A stretch of 62,340 nucleotides of DNA from CAWBRT01 sp050015355 (GCA_050015355.1 JBEKBO010000015.1:1-62340), one strand, 5' to 3'; shown: positions 34,529-43,861, counted from the stretch's first letter. Notes: a model not told the origin generated them from the letters alone. A program made the numbers and translations.

Positions 34529-34677
34529 TAAACTCCCGAGGCTCGAAGGCGCCGGTTTGTGCTGTGGGAGCCGCTGGAGTCTGTCGTTGTTCAAGCCGGC
34601 AGAGTTGGCGGGATCGGGCGGCGTACTGGCATTATTGCGCTCCGAACCAGATGGGCGCTAACGGACCCCGGCTTCCA

Positions 34678-34710
34678 CCCCAACACGCGCAACTTTGGCG
34701 CGTGCCGGGG
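34678..34710. repeat. Constant-frame hairpin, CACGCGC stem
   Basis: CCCCAACACGCGC (34678-34690) faces GCGCGTGCCGGGG (34698-34710); the inner 7 bases pair perfectly. The flank GGACCCCGGCTTCCA before it matches the tandem unit at 4117, and ACCTCGG follows. It lies between tRNA-Leu and secG. Confidence 0.75.
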
Positions 34711-34754
34711 ACCTCGGATTATCGTCACCGGCATGCAGGCCGGAAAGGAAGAGC

Positions 34755-35084
34755 ATGGTTGCACTGGTCACCGCTGTTCACGTCATTGTTTGTCTGTTTC
34801 TGATCGCTGTTGTGCTGTTGCAGAGCGGCAAGAGCGCCGATATCGCCGCCGCCTTTGGCGGTCAAGGCAGCCAGACTGCCTTCGGACCGCGTTCGGCCGC
34901 CAATGCTCTAACTAAGGCGACTACCTGGGCCGCAGTCATCTTCATGATCACTTCGTTCACGCTGGCAATCATGGCCACGCGCCGCGCTGGAGCCGGCGGG
35001 TCCGTGTTGACCGGAACTCCCGCCACCACTCAAACACCTGCCCAGAAGCCCGCTCCCGTATCGCCGCCACCGGCACAGAAATAA
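34755..35084 (+). CDS. secG: Protein translocase subunit SecG
   Basis: A 109-residue inner-membrane protein with two helices (about 5-24 and 56-75) and the SecG signature between them: VVLLQSGKSADIAAAFGG with QTAFGPR. It assists the SecYEG channel during preprotein transport. The C-terminus is a Pro/Thr/Gln-rich tail typical of GC-rich genomes. GGAAAGGAAGA precedes the ATG. It stands downstream of a tRNA-Leu gene, an arrangement found in many bacteria. Confidence 0.93.
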   Translation: MVALVTAVHVIVCLFLIAVVLLQSGKSADIAAAFGGQGSQTAFGPRSAANALTKATTWAAVIFMITSFTLAIMATRRAGAGGSVLTGTPATTQTPAQKPAPVSPPPAQK

Positions 35085-35235
35085 GCGGCGGCTTAGGGAA
35101 GTTCGAAAGCATCGAGCCTCGCATCGCGGGGCTTTTTCTTGAGCCACAAACCGAGAATAATGCTCCGAAAGCGCAATTTTCGTTTAGGACATGGTACCAG
35201 ATTGTGCTACTCTGATGCCGAAATTCCACTCCGAC

Positions 35236-35475
35236 ATGAGAAAGCCGCACACCATGAACGGCGATTCTTTTCGCGAGTTACGGAAGCTGTCGACGACGTG
35301 GCATGATGAGGCCAATCTGCTGCGCGACATGGCGACGCGCGCTCTCTCCCTGCTTGAAAAACACAATCTGACGGTCATGGCTAACACATATCTTGTTTGC
35401 GCATCAGCGCTTGATGAGTGCCTCGGGGAGAGCCTTGAGGCAGAAGCGCCGCAAAGCATGGCCCAGAACGCTTAA
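35236..35475 (+). CDS. Small helical protein, unknown
   Basis: About 79 residues, mostly helical and charged (LSTTWHDEANLLRDMATRAL, LVCASALDECLGESLEAEA). No motif is recognised and no good ribosome site is seen; ATG 35236 and ATG 35254 are both possible. It lies between secG and a repeat element, with codon usage like its neighbours. It may be a real short gene. Confidence 0.4.
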   Translation: MRKPHTMNGDSFRELRKLSTTWHDEANLLRDMATRALSLLEKHNLTVMANTYLVCASALDECLGESLEAEAPQSMAQNA

Positions 35476-35670
35476 CAGGCTGCTGAAATTCCTTACTGCT
35501 GAAAAACAGCCTAAAACAAAGGGTGGCTCCGCTCCGCGCCCGAATCGCATCTTGCTTCTCGAATGTAATGTCGGGTACGCAGCTTGGCTGCTCCGGCCAC
35601 CGGCGCTCGGCGCTCCGGTCGCCATGACGTTCTCTCGGGAAATATTGGATATACCAATAAGGGAACCGTC
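35476..35670. repeat. MITE-like inverted-repeat element, copy 2
   Basis: It begins AGGCTGCTGAAA and contains ACAAAGGGTGGCTCCGCTCC near 35516. Its right end, read as reverse complement, gives GGTTCCCTTATTGGTATATC and then GTCATGGCGACCGGAGCG, closely matching the left arm of the copy at 3838-4030. The middle differs. No gene is inside. Confidence 0.65.
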
Positions 35671-35690
35671 CTGAGCGTCAAATCCTGGGC

Positions 35691-36317
35691 TCACCGAAGG
35701 AATGGGTTGGTTTCGCGTTCTTCGCCGATGGTGGTCAGCGAACCGTGCCCCGGCACCACCACCGTTTCATCAGGCAGCGCCAGCACACTCTCGTGCAGAG
35801 AGTGAATGATCTTGTCGTAAGATCCGCCAGGTAGATCGGTGCGGCCAATGCTTCCGGCAAACAACGTGTCTCCTGCAACCAATCGCTTCTCAGGTTCGAA
35901 GTAGAGGCAGATGGAGCCTTCGGTGTGTCCCGGGGTATGCAGCACTTTGCCTTCGACCGCGCCGGCCTTGACCGTGTCGCCGCTCGTTATGCTCTGGTCG
36001 ATGGCCACTTTGCCGGGCGGGCGCATCCCGAGCCACGAAGCCTGCGTGTCCAGCATGCGCAGCAGGTCGGAGTCGTTCTGGTTCAGCAGAATGGGGGCGC
36101 CGGTGCGTTGTTTGAGCTTCATGGCGCCGCCAACGTGATCGATGTGAGCGTGCGTGACCACGATCTGTTTCACCTGGAGACCGTGGCGGGTCACGATCTC
36201 CATGACCGCATCGATGTCGTCTCCCGGATCAATGACCATGGCCTCGCGGTTGTTCTCGTCGCCTACGATGGAGCAATTGCACTGCAACGGGCCGACAGCC
36301 AGAATTTCGTGAATCAT
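35691..36317 (-). CDS. Metallo-beta-lactamase-fold hydrolase (glyoxalase II-like)
   Basis: A 208-residue cytoplasmic protein. Metal motif H56-x-H58-x-D60-H61 (VTHAHIDHVGG), then HTPGHTEGSICLY, FAGSIGRTDLPGG and a late VVVPGHGSLTTIG. This matches short glyoxalase-II-like hydrolases rather than true GloB, which has an extra C-terminal domain. The ATG overlaps the aminotransferase stop (ATGA), so the two are coupled. The substrate is likely a thioester or similar, but this is family-level inference. Confidence 0.9.
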   Translation of the reverse strand: MIHEILAVGPLQCNCSIVGDENNREAMVIDPGDDIDAVMEIVTRHGLQVKQIVVTHAHIDHVGGAMKLKQRTGAPILLNQNDSDLLRMLDTQASWLGMRPPGKVAIDQSITSGDTVKAGAVEGKVLHTPGHTEGSICLYFEPEKRLVAGDTLFAGSIGRTDLPGGSYDKIIHSLHESVLALPDETVVVPGHGSLTTIGEERETNPFLR

Positions 36318-37498
36318 GTATTCATCATACCGGACATCATCCCGGACAAGGCAAGCAGCCGCCGCAAGCCTTCGCCGAAAGCAACTTCCGGGGTGATAAG
36401 ACTGAGCACCAGAAAACAGCCTCCGTGAAAGTTGAAGAAGTGCCCGGGATGCACCAGTACGTTGAACTTGCGCAGCAAGGCGAGCGCAAACTCCTCATCG
36501 GCGCACACGGCGGGCATCCGCAACACGGCGTACCAGCCACCTTCGACGCGCAGGCGATGACAAAGCTGTTGCCGTGAAAGTTGCGCGTCCAACTCGGCGA
36601 GATTGTTGCGAATTCGCTGGCCGAGTTGCCGCTGGACGGAGTGCCGAACCTCCAGCAGCGCCTCAGCGGCGAGTTGCACAGGCGCATTGGGAGAGAGATA
36701 GGTGTCGGCGATGACTTCCAGTCTGCTCATGGCATCGGCGGCCAAGTCCCCAGGCCCGCTGCAAGCGATCCAGGCCAACTTCATCTGCGGTAGCCCGCTG
36801 ATTTTCGACAGGCCGCTCAAGGTAAAGCTCAAGGCGCCGCTGTTGCCGCCGAAGCTGAGACGCTCACCGGATTCGACGGCATAGTCCAGAAAAACCTCGT
36901 CGGCAATCAGCGCCAGTTGATGCTCGCGGCAGAGAACGTTGAGCCGTTCGAGCTCCCAACGCTTGACGTACGAGCCCGTTGGATTGTTGGGCTGCACCAC
37001 GAGCACTGCCCGTGAACGCGCGCTGATGCCGCGGCGTAACGACTCGAACTCGATCTGCCAGCCCTCGTCGTAAACCAGTTCGAACGGCACCAGGCGAACG
37101 TCCTGGATGTCGGCCAGGAACTCGAATAGCGGATAACTCGGGCTCGGAACCAGCACCTCGTCGCCAGGATCGCAGAGCAGGCGAAAGCAGTAAGAGTACG
37201 CTTCGCTGGTGCTGACCGTCAGGATAAGGCGTTCGGGATCGATACCGATTCCCTGCTGTGCGTAGTAGTTCGCTACGGCACGGCGCGCCACGAGCAAGCC
37301 TTTTGCGGCAGGCTCATAGAGCAAGGCGCGCTCGTCGGCCAAGGCGCATGCGATCGCCCGCGCGGGATACTCCAGGCCAACGCAAGTCGGATTCGATGCC
37401 GTCAAGTCCAGCAGCTCTTGACCGCTTCTGCCGTGCTCCTCAAGCGCTCGTGCAAGCGCATTTGGCGCCAGGCTCCAGTTGGTGCGGCGGGCAAACAT
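36314..37498 (-). CDS. PLP-dependent aminotransferase, class I/II
   Basis: A 394-residue fold-type I aminotransferase. Lys232 in LSGLSKISGLPQMK binds PLP; VVQPNNPTGSYV and LIADEVFLDYAV are typical of this subgroup. LTASNPTCVGLEYP near the N-terminus resembles alanine/aspartate-type enzymes. Substrate specificity cannot be fixed. It is co-transcribed with the downstream MBL-fold hydrolase through a four-base overlap. A MalY-like lyase is a less likely alternative. Confidence 0.88.
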   Translation of the reverse strand: MFARRTNWSLAPNALARALEEHGRSGQELLDLTASNPTCVGLEYPARAIACALADERALLYEPAAKGLLVARRAVANYYAQQGIGIDPERLILTVSTSEAYSYCFRLLCDPGDEVLVPSPSYPLFEFLADIQDVRLVPFELVYDEGWQIEFESLRRGISARSRAVLVVQPNNPTGSYVKRWELERLNVLCREHQLALIADEVFLDYAVESGERLSFGGNSGALSFTLSGLSKISGLPQMKLAWIACSGPGDLAADAMSRLEVIADTYLSPNAPVQLAAEALLEVRHSVQRQLGQRIRNNLAELDAQLSRQQLCHRLRVEGGWYAVLRMPAVCADEEFALALLRKFNVLVHPGHFFNFHGGCFLVLSLITPEVAFGEGLRRLLALSGMMSGMMNT

Positions 37499-37739
37499 CC
37501 GGACTCCAATCTATCATCCCCAGGCCACGGCGCTGGCTTTGGAACGCCGTTTGCCTGCCCGGCTGCGGCCGAAGGGTGTAACCAAGGTGATGCCCCTTCG
37601 TCACCCTGCGAAAAATGCCCACCTTGTATGAAAACAGGGCTAGAATACACTCCAGCAACTTACTATGTGAGTGGTTGCCGCCGGCACGGTCAGCCTGGGT
37701 TTGGTGTGCGGCGCGCAAGAACTCACGCAGGGTGAAGCG

Positions 37740-38315
37740 ATGAATGCTCTTATGCGATCCGTGATTGTACTCGCTCTCGGCATGGGCGCGTGCACTCTGC
37801 TTGCGCAGAACCTGGGCGAGGTAGCACGCGAAACCCGCAATACGCCCCACCCCCGCGCCAAGCGAGTAGTGACGAACGACGAGATTCCTTCGGTCGACAC
37901 CATGAGCACAGCGCCAGCCTCCGCGAAAAATGCAACGGGAGGGGCTAAAGACAGCGACGACAAGACCAGCAAAGCAGGCAGCGAGAAGCCAGCCGCCGCC
38001 GGCGAACTCGCAAAGAGAGAAGAGGAGCGAAAGAAACAGGAAGCGGAGTGGAATAACAAATTTTCGGCTGAGCGGGACAAAATCTCGCTTCTAGAGCGAG
38101 AATTCAAAGTGGCGGAGCAGGAGTTTAAGCAAAAACAGATCGCTCACCTAGCCGACGCGAACGCGCGTGTTAACAATCAGCAGCAATATGCCGAGGCAGA
38201 GAAGCTCGACCGCGAGGATTTAGACCAAAAACAGCAGAAACTGAACGCGGAACGCGAGAAGCTTGCCGGCATGCAGGAAGAGGCCAGGCACGATGGCGTC
38301 AAGCTCCCCGACTGA
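37740..38315 (+). CDS. Exported coiled-coil protein
   Basis: A 191-residue protein. The signal peptide is 1-22 (LMRSVIVLALGMGACTLLAQ). A low-complexity Ser/Lys/Ala linker follows (about 55-95), then a long charged coiled coil from about 100 to 185 (KREEERKKQEAEWNNKFSAE, LLEREFKVAEQEFKQKQIA). No enzymatic domain. It may be a periplasmic scaffold. The ATG at 37740 follows GGGTGAAG. Confidence 0.65.
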   Translation: MNALMRSVIVLALGMGACTLLAQNLGEVARETRNTPHPRAKRVVTNDEIPSVDTMSTAPASAKNATGGAKDSDDKTSKAGSEKPAAAGELAKREEERKKQEAEWNNKFSAERDKISLLEREFKVAEQEFKQKQIAHLADANARVNNQQQYAEAEKLDREDLDQKQQKLNAEREKLAGMQEEARHDGVKLPD

Positions 38316-38347
38316 ATCTCTACCATTCTCTGAACTCATCGAATCAC

Positions 38348-38373
38348 AAGGCTCGCTGATAAAGCGGGCCTTT
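38348..38373. terminator. Bidirectional terminator between convergent genes
   Basis: AAGGCTCGC (38348-38356) pairs with GCGGGCCTT (38364-38372) with one G-T pair, followed by TTTAAATTTG on the plus strand. It lies in the 78-base gap between the coiled-coil gene and the minus-strand TPR gene. Confidence 0.65.
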
Positions 38374-38393
38374 AAATTTGGTGTTGCCGACCC

Positions 38394-38999
38394 TCAGTCT
38401 TTGTCTTTGGGCGCCCCGGCCGCCTGCTGGTGCCGGGCCGCTTCAGGTACGGCAGCAGGCAGCTTGTCAAGCGCCTTACGCGCCTCCTTGGCGTGCGGAC
38501 CGTCCGGCAGAAGCTTCAGGTATGCCTCGTACCTTGCTCGCGCCTCCTGGAGGCGTCCGAGCTTCTCGAGGCAGGCGGCCGACTTGAAAGTCGCCTCGGC
38601 ATCATCGGGTTTCCATTGCAGAGCTTCCTGGTAGCGGTTGAGAGCGGCTCTGTAGTTGTCCCGCCTGAAGTAAAAATCGCCGACTTCAATGGCCTTCCGT
38701 GCCTTTTGAGGATTGTAGGAACGCAATTCCAGCACGTCGTCGGCGACACCGCTGTTCGGGTGCGCTTTCGCATCGCCCATCGGAGGGCTGAGGTCTATCT
38801 TGGTGTCCTTGCTGGAACTCTCACCGGCGGCATCCGGCCCAAGCGGAAATTCGTTGTCCGTCGACGGAAGCTTCTGCGTCTTCTGCGTCTTCTGCTGTTT
38901 GGTCGGCAACTGTGCGGGGAAATCCTCGGGAGGATATTGTTGTGCCACCGCCCAACCGGCCAGCACAACCCAGACCAGTCCGACTATCACCTGCTTCAT
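38394..38999 (-). CDS. Exported small TPR protein
   Basis: A 201-residue protein. Signal peptide about 1-20 (VIVGLVWVVLAGWAVAQQ). A Gln/Thr/Pro-rich linker follows, then two TPR units at about 100-170 (AIEVGDFYFRRDNYRAALNR, YQEALQWKPDDAEATFKSAA). The C-terminal part is Ala/Lys-rich. The fold is a protein-interaction module; a periplasmic or outer-membrane role is inferred from the signal peptide. It shares the strand and direction of the unknown gene at 39014. Confidence 0.78.
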   Translation of the reverse strand: MKQVIVGLVWVVLAGWAVAQQYPPEDFPAQLPTKQQKTQKTQKLPSTDNEFPLGPDAAGESSSKDTKIDLSPPMGDAKAHPNSGVADDVLELRSYNPQKARKAIEVGDFYFRRDNYRAALNRYQEALQWKPDDAEATFKSAACLEKLGRLQEARARYEAYLKLLPDGPHAKEARKALDKLPAAVPEAARHQQAAGAPKDKD

Positions 39000-39013
39000 G
39001 GTCCTATTGTAAG

Positions 39014-39568
39014 TCAGTGGCTTTCCCGCTGGCGAAGACGGAATCGCCGAAGAGTTTTACGTTCTTCGCCTTCCACCTCCACCTGGAGTTCGGCATTCAC
39101 CGGCAGTGCGCCACCGATCCTAACCCCGACCATGCCTTCATGATCGGTTACGGGCTCGGAAATCAGCTCGGGATCCAGTACGCTGTCTGCTTCAGTCAAG
39201 AAGCATCTGAGCCTCACATCGCGCATGGGAACCCCGCCACGGCTTACCTGGAAGCCCAGGACAAGTTCCGCGCCTTCGCGCCTGGCGCTCGTGCAACGCA
39301 GGCTGACATTCAGGTCGGGAGCCTCCGTTCGCGCCAGTTCCAACTGCCCCTTGCGAATGCACTCCACCACAAAGCGGTGTTGCAGGCGCAAGGATTCCTG
39401 CACGGATTGCGGATCTCCGCCGTGCTCCGATGGGGTCGAACGCTTGGTAATACAGTGCCCTTTGACGAATACCTGGGTCTCGAGCAGTTGCTCGGAACCC
39501 CGCGCTTCGCTTTGGACGTGATATACAGTGTCGCCTAGGCGGATCTCGGTGTTATAGCCAAAGATCAC
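39014..39568 (-). CDS. Conserved-looking protein of unknown function
   Basis: A 184-residue, mostly beta-strand protein. It starts IFGYNTEIRLGDTVYHVQSE, has QVFVKGHCITKRSTP, and ends with a likely beta-sandwich (DVRLRCFLTEADSVLDPELI, NAELQVEVEGEERKTLRRFR). No catalytic motif. The GTG at 39568 is preferred because GGAG lies 5 bases upstream; the frame extends to 39661, but that part looks unrelated. It precedes the nuo operon on the opposite strand. Confidence 0.55.
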   Translation of the reverse strand: MIFGYNTEIRLGDTVYHVQSEARGSEQLLETQVFVKGHCITKRSTPSEHGGDPQSVQESLRLQHRFVVECIRKGQLELARTEAPDLNVSLRCTSARREGAELVLGFQVSRGGVPMRDVRLRCFLTEADSVLDPELISEPVTDHEGMVGVRIGGALPVNAELQVEVEGEERKTLRRFRLRQRESH

Positions 39569-39750
39569 AGTTTCTCCGGGCGGCAAATACCATTGGGAGG
39601 GTACGATACGATTGTCGAACACTTCCCGGCTTCCTGCAAAGCAGATTCTTGCGTGCTGCAAGAAAATTTATTGTCTCTGTAGATTACTCAGCCGAATGCT
39701 GAGCACCAACCTGCTGAAAGAATACTTCGCGGGCTGCTGGCTGTGCGTTC

Positions 39751-39780
39751 TTGACTACAAGGACGCCTGAAATCTACACT
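39751..39780 (+). promoter_or_regulatory. Candidate promoter of the nuo operon
   Basis: TTGACT (39751-39756) and TACACT (39775-39780) are separated by 18 bases, about 45 bases before the nuoA start. The -10 is weak (four of six consensus bases). Confidence 0.45.
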
Positions 39781-39824
39781 CAAGTATTCGCCTTATGCGC
39801 CCGTACCCCGGGGCGAGTCGTCCT

Positions 39825-40217
39825 ATGCCAGATAATTATTTTGTGCGGTACATTCCGCTCATGCTTCACGTGCTGGTCGCCGGCGTTCTCGCCGGCGCCA
39901 TCGTTGTGTTATCGACCCTGGTGGGACAGCACAAGCGGAACCGGGTCAAGATGTCTCCGTATGAATGCGGTATGCAGCCCATAGGGGATGTCAGGCAGCG
40001 CTTCTCCGTGAAGTTCTATTTGGTCGCGATGTTGTTCATCCTGTTCGACGTAGAGGCGGTTTTTCTGTACCCCTGGGCTATTCTCCTTAAGGAGCTGAAG
40101 ATGTTCGGCTTCTGGGAGATGGTGGTGTACATTGCGATCGTGCTGGTCGGTTTGTTTTACATCTGGAAAAAGGGCGCACTTGACTGGAATAAGCCCACCA
40201 GGAATGAGGTCCTGTAA
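39825..40217 (+). CDS. nuoA: NADH-quinone oxidoreductase subunit A
   Basis: A 130-residue inner-membrane protein with three helices. The family signature SPYECGMQPIGDVRQRFSVK lies in the first loop, followed by FYLVAMLFILFDVEAVFLYP. NuoA helps join the membrane arm to the quinone-binding module of complex I. It opens the operon. The next gene is nuoC rather than nuoB, which is unusual. The ATG at 39825 gives the normal length. Confidence 0.96.
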   Translation: MPDNYFVRYIPLMLHVLVAGVLAGAIVVLSTLVGQHKRNRVKMSPYECGMQPIGDVRQRFSVKFYLVAMLFILFDVEAVFLYPWAILLKELKMFGFWEMVVYIAIVLVGLFYIWKKGALDWNKPTRNEVL

Positions 40218-40222
40218 CCCTG

Positions 40223-40720
40223 ATGGCACTGGCTGCTGCGATTACCGATCTGGAACAATTAAAAGACCGTCCGGCGCTGGCCCGGTTGCTTTCGTGGAAG
40301 GCAGAGGCGGTTACCGGCGCGAAATTCGATCGCGGCGAGCTGACGATCCGGGTGCGGCGCGAATGCTTGCGCGAGGCCTGTGCGCTGCTGCGGGACGATG
40401 CCGCCACCGGTTTCAACTTTCTTTCCGACATCACCTGCGTGGACTGGTATCCGGAGGAGCCGCGTTTCGAGGTTGTCTATTCCCTGCTGTCGATGGCGCG
40501 CAAGGAGCGCATCCGGATCAAGGTAAAGTTGGATTCAGCCGATCCGGGCGTGGATTCGCTTACCGACCTTTGGCCCGGTGCAAATCCCTTTGAACGCGAG
40601 GTCTTTGACCTGTTTGGAGTCCGTTTCCACGGCCATCCGTATCTTCGCCGCATCATGATGCCCGAGGACTGGGAGGGCCATCCGCTGCGCAAGGACTACC
40701 CGGTTGAGGGATACCGTTAA
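40223..40720 (+). CDS. nuoC: NADH-quinone oxidoreductase subunit C
   Basis: A 165-residue hydrophilic subunit of the quinone module. The 30-kDa signature is complete: NPFEREVFDLFGVRFHGHP, then YLRRIMMPEDWEGHPLRKDY. It starts 5 bases after nuoA, where nuoB would normally stand, and ends one base into nuoD (TAATG). C and D are separate genes, not fused as in Escherichia coli. Confidence 0.96.
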   Translation: MALAAAITDLEQLKDRPALARLLSWKAEAVTGAKFDRGELTIRVRRECLREACALLRDDAATGFNFLSDITCVDWYPEEPRFEVVYSLLSMARKERIRIKVKLDSADPGVDSLTDLWPGANPFEREVFDLFGVRFHGHPYLRRIMMPEDWEGHPLRKDYPVEGYR

Positions 40721-41934
40721 TGGCCAGCAAGTTCAGCAACCTTGAACCGGTTGTCGAGGTCATCGGAGACGACCGTACGATGGTCCTCAACATGGGGCCG
40801 CAGCACCCTTCCACGCATGGTGTGCTCAGGCTCTTGCTGGAACTCGATGGCGAAACCATCGTCCGCATCCGGCCTGACATCGGTTTCCTGCATACCGGGA
40901 TTGAGAAGACCTGCGAAGCCAAGTTCTATCAGCAAGTCGTGCCTCTCACCGACCGCATCGACTATCTCTGCCCGATGACCAACAACCTGGCTTACGTGCT
41001 GGCGGTCGAAAAGCTTCTTGGGCTGGAGATGCCGAAGCGCGCGCAGTGGATTCGCGTCCTGTTGAACGAGTTGACGCGCCTCAACTCTCACCTGGTGTGG
41101 CTGGGGACGCACGCCATGGACGTGGGCGCCATGACCGTGTTCCTTTACTGCTTCCGCGAGCGTGAAGACATTCTGCGCCTCTTTGAGATGGTCAGCGGCC
41201 AGCGGATGATGACCTCCTACTTCCGCGTCGGCGGCCTGGCGCTCGAAGTTCCGTTGGGATTCTTTGAGCGCGTGAAGCGCTTCATCGACGCCTTTCCAGG
41301 TCACATCGACGAGTACGAAGACCTGCTCACGCAGAACCCCATCTGGACAGGGCGGACGAAGGGCGTGGGAAAGATCACCTACGAAGATGCCATCGCGCTG
41401 GGGCTAAGTGGCGGCGTCGCCCGCGGAAGCGGCGTGGATTGGGATCTGCGCCGCGATATGCCTTATTCGAGTTATGACCAGTTCGATTTCAAGGTTCCGC
41501 TCGCCACCGAGGGGGACGTCTTCGCACGTTATGTGATTCGCGTGCAGGAGATGCGGGAATCGACAAAAATTATTCAGCAGGCGCTGGCCGGCATGCCCGA
41601 GGGTCCGATTAAGGCCGACGCTCCCAAGGTCGTGTTGCCTGACCGCGAAAAAATGAAGACCCAGATGGAAGCCCTCATCTATCACTTCAAGATTGTTACC
41701 GAGGGATTTACCGTGCCGGCCGGCGAGGTCTACCAGGGAGTCGAGTCGCCGCGGGGCGAAATGGGATACTACATCGTCAGCGACGGCACCGCCAAGCCGT
41801 ATCGCGTGCACATGCGCAGCCCGTCTTTCGCCAACCTGAATGCTATCCTGCCAATGTGCCAGGGGCAACTGATCGCCGACGTTGTGGCGGCGATCGGCAG
41901 CATCGATATCGTGCTGGGAGATGTCGACCGCTAG
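40720..41934 (+). CDS. nuoD: NADH-quinone oxidoreductase subunit D
   Basis: A 404-residue 49-kDa subunit that, with NuoB, forms the quinone pocket near cluster N2. NMGPQHPSTHGVLRLLLELD is the family start region, with the quinone-site His in PSTHG. HTGIEKTCE and the C-terminal SIDIVLGDVDR (ending DxDR) are conserved. It overlaps nuoC by one base. Without nuoB in the operon its partner must be encoded elsewhere. Confidence 0.97.
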   Translation: MASKFSNLEPVVEVIGDDRTMVLNMGPQHPSTHGVLRLLLELDGETIVRIRPDIGFLHTGIEKTCEAKFYQQVVPLTDRIDYLCPMTNNLAYVLAVEKLLGLEMPKRAQWIRVLLNELTRLNSHLVWLGTHAMDVGAMTVFLYCFREREDILRLFEMVSGQRMMTSYFRVGGLALEVPLGFFERVKRFIDAFPGHIDEYEDLLTQNPIWTGRTKGVGKITYEDAIALGLSGGVARGSGVDWDLRRDMPYSSYDQFDFKVPLATEGDVFARYVIRVQEMRESTKIIQQALAGMPEGPIKADAPKVVLPDREKMKTQMEALIYHFKIVTEGFTVPAGEVYQGVESPRGEMGYYIVSDGTAKPYRVHMRSPSFANLNAILPMCQGQLIADVVAAIGSIDIVLGDVDR

Positions 41935-42004
41935 CGACGCCGCGCGTGGGGCGCGGAAACTGTTTTCACCACCGTCGGGGAACTGGAAATGGGAACTCTG
42001 AACG

Positions 42005-42490
42005 ATGAAATTTTCTGACCAACTGGAAGCGCGCTTTGCGGACATGCTTACTCATTACCCGATCAAGCGCTCGGTTCTTGTCCCTTTTCTGCTTTACGTG
42101 CAGGACGAGCTCGGCTGCCTGACGGACGAAGCAATCCAGGAGATTGCCGGCCGCCTGGAGATTACTCCGCTCGAGGTGCGCAACGTAATCAGTTATTACT
42201 CCATGCTGCGGACCAAGCCCGCCGGCAAATACAACGTGCAGGTTTGCACCAACATTTCCTGCCTGCTGCGCGGCGGCGAAGAGATTCTCGAGCACGCAAA
42301 GAAGAAGCTTGGGGTGGCGCAGAATCACGGTATCACCCCCGACGGCATGTTTTCCGTGGAAGAGGTGGAGTGCATTGGGGCGTGCAGTTGGGCTCCCGCC
42401 ATGCAGGTCAACTACGACTTCCACGAAAACCTCACGCCGGAAAAGGTGGACGAGATCATTGAGGCATACCGCGACAAGGCCTCGAAGTAG
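42005..42490 (+). CDS. nuoE: NADH-quinone oxidoreductase subunit E
   Basis: A 161-residue thioredoxin-fold 2Fe-2S protein (cluster N1a) of the NADH-oxidising module. Four ligand cysteines are visible: CTNISC (C-x4-C) and CIGAC (C-x3-C). An N-terminal helical part (LTHYPIKRSVLVPFLLYVQD) precedes the fold. It follows nuoD after 70 bases and precedes nuoF by 48. Confidence 0.96.
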   Translation: MKFSDQLEARFADMLTHYPIKRSVLVPFLLYVQDELGCLTDEAIQEIAGRLEITPLEVRNVISYYSMLRTKPAGKYNVQVCTNISCLLRGGEEILEHAKKKLGVAQNHGITPDGMFSVEEVECIGACSWAPAMQVNYDFHENLTPEKVDEIIEAYRDKASK

Positions 42491-42538
42491 CTCGACCATG
42501 AGAACAGGAATCGAGAGCAGGTAACTGAGAACCGGTTC

Positions 42539-43861
42539 ATGGCATATCTGGTTTCACATCCCGACGAGGTCAAGATCATCTCCCGGCGCTTTGGCATGGG
42601 CGCCACCGACATCGACCGCTATCTCGAACTCGACGGCTATAAGGCCGTGCAAAAGGCGCTACAGATTGGACCGGAAGCGATCATCAACGAGATGAAAGCA
42701 TCCAATCTGCGCGGACGTGGCGGCGCTGGTTTTCCGGCGGGCATGAAATGGTCGTTTGTTCCGAAGGAATCGGCCAAGCCCAAGTACGTGCTCTGCAACG
42801 GAGACGAGTCCGAGCCGGGGACGTGCAAGGACCGCCTGATCTTCGAGCACGACCCGCACGCCGTGATCGAGGGCGTGATGATTGCCGCCATCGCCATCAA
42901 CTCGCACAAGGGTTACATCTACATCCGCGGCGAGTATCGCTACCTCTTGGAAATCATGCAGAGGGCCATCGCCGACGCTTACGCGAAGGGCTTTCTCGGG
43001 AAGAACATTTTCGGCAGCGGTTACGACCTGGATATTTATTGGCACGGCGGCGCCGGCGCCTACGAAGTCGGCGAGGAATCCGCGCTGATGGAGTCGCTGG
43101 AGGGCAAGCGCGGCGTGCCACGCATCAAGCCGCCATTCCCCGCCGTTGTCGGACTCTGGGGCGGACCCACGGTCATCAATAACGCCGAGACCTTGGCGAC
43201 CGTGCCGCACATCATGCTGATGGGCGGCCAGAAATACGCCGAAATAGGCACGCCCCGGAATGGCGGTACACGCCTGTTCTGCCTAAGCGGACACGTCGCC
43301 AAGCCTGGCGTTTATGAGCTGCCGATGGGCTACAACCTGAAGCAGATGATTTACGAGGTTGGCGGCGGCATTGCCAATGGGAACAAGTTGAAGGCGGTCG
43401 TTCCCGGCGGATCTTCCGTGCCTGTGCTTAAGGCCGGCGAGATCGACGTGGCGATGGACTTCGATGCGATGATGAAGGCCGGCACCATGCTCGGTTCCGG
43501 CGGGGTGGTGGTCCTCGACGACCAGACCTGTATCGTCAAGTTCGCGTTGCGCACTATGCAGTTCTACCAGCACGAGAGCTGCGGCTGGTGCATACCATGT
43601 CGCGAAGGGACCGACTGGCTGCGAAAAACGCTGCGCCGCTTCCATGCCGGAGGCGGAGTCGCGAAGGACATCGACAACATGCAATACCTGGCCGAAAACA
43701 TGCTTGGACGCACGTTCTGTCCCTTGGGCGACGCCGCGGCCATGCCGACCATCGGTTTTCTTACCAAGTTTCGCAACGAGTTCGAAGATCACCTGGAGGG
43801 CCGCCCGTGTCCGTATGAGAAAGCGGGCGCCGAACATGCGGTTCCAGTGGAAGCACACTGA
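42539..43861 (+). CDS. nuoF: NADH-quinone oxidoreductase subunit F
   Basis: A 440-residue 51-kDa subunit that binds NADH, FMN and 4Fe-4S cluster N3. The glycine-rich NADH site GRGGAGFPAGMKWSF, the FMN region (NGDESEPGTCKDR) and the cluster motif ESCGWCIPCREGTDWL with a further Cys near RTFCPLGDAA are all present. In most operons nuoG would follow directly, but a DinB-like gene intervenes. Confidence 0.98.
   Translation: MAYLVSHPDEVKIISRRFGMGATDIDRYLELDGYKAVQKALQIGPEAIINEMKASNLRGRGGAGFPAGMKWSFVPKESAKPKYVLCNGDESEPGTCKDRLIFEHDPHAVIEGVMIAAIAINSHKGYIYIRGEYRYLLEIMQRAIADAYAKGFLGKNIFGSGYDLDIYWHGGAGAYEVGEESALMESLEGKRGVPRIKPPFPAVVGLWGGPTVINNAETLATVPHIMLMGGQKYAEIGTPRNGGTRLFCLSGHVAKPGVYELPMGYNLKQMIYEVGGGIANGNKLKAVVPGGSSVPVLKAGEIDVAMDFDAMMKAGTMLGSGGVVVLDDQTCIVKFALRTMQFYQHESCGWCIPCREGTDWLRKTLRRFHAGGGVAKDIDNMQYLAENMLGRTFCPLGDAAAMPTIGFLTKFRNEFEDHLEGRPCPYEKAGAEHAVPVEAH

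Noticed and set aside
34476..34661. Frame overlapping tRNA-Leu
   Set aside because: It lies across the tRNA and a hairpin repeat and has no coding features.
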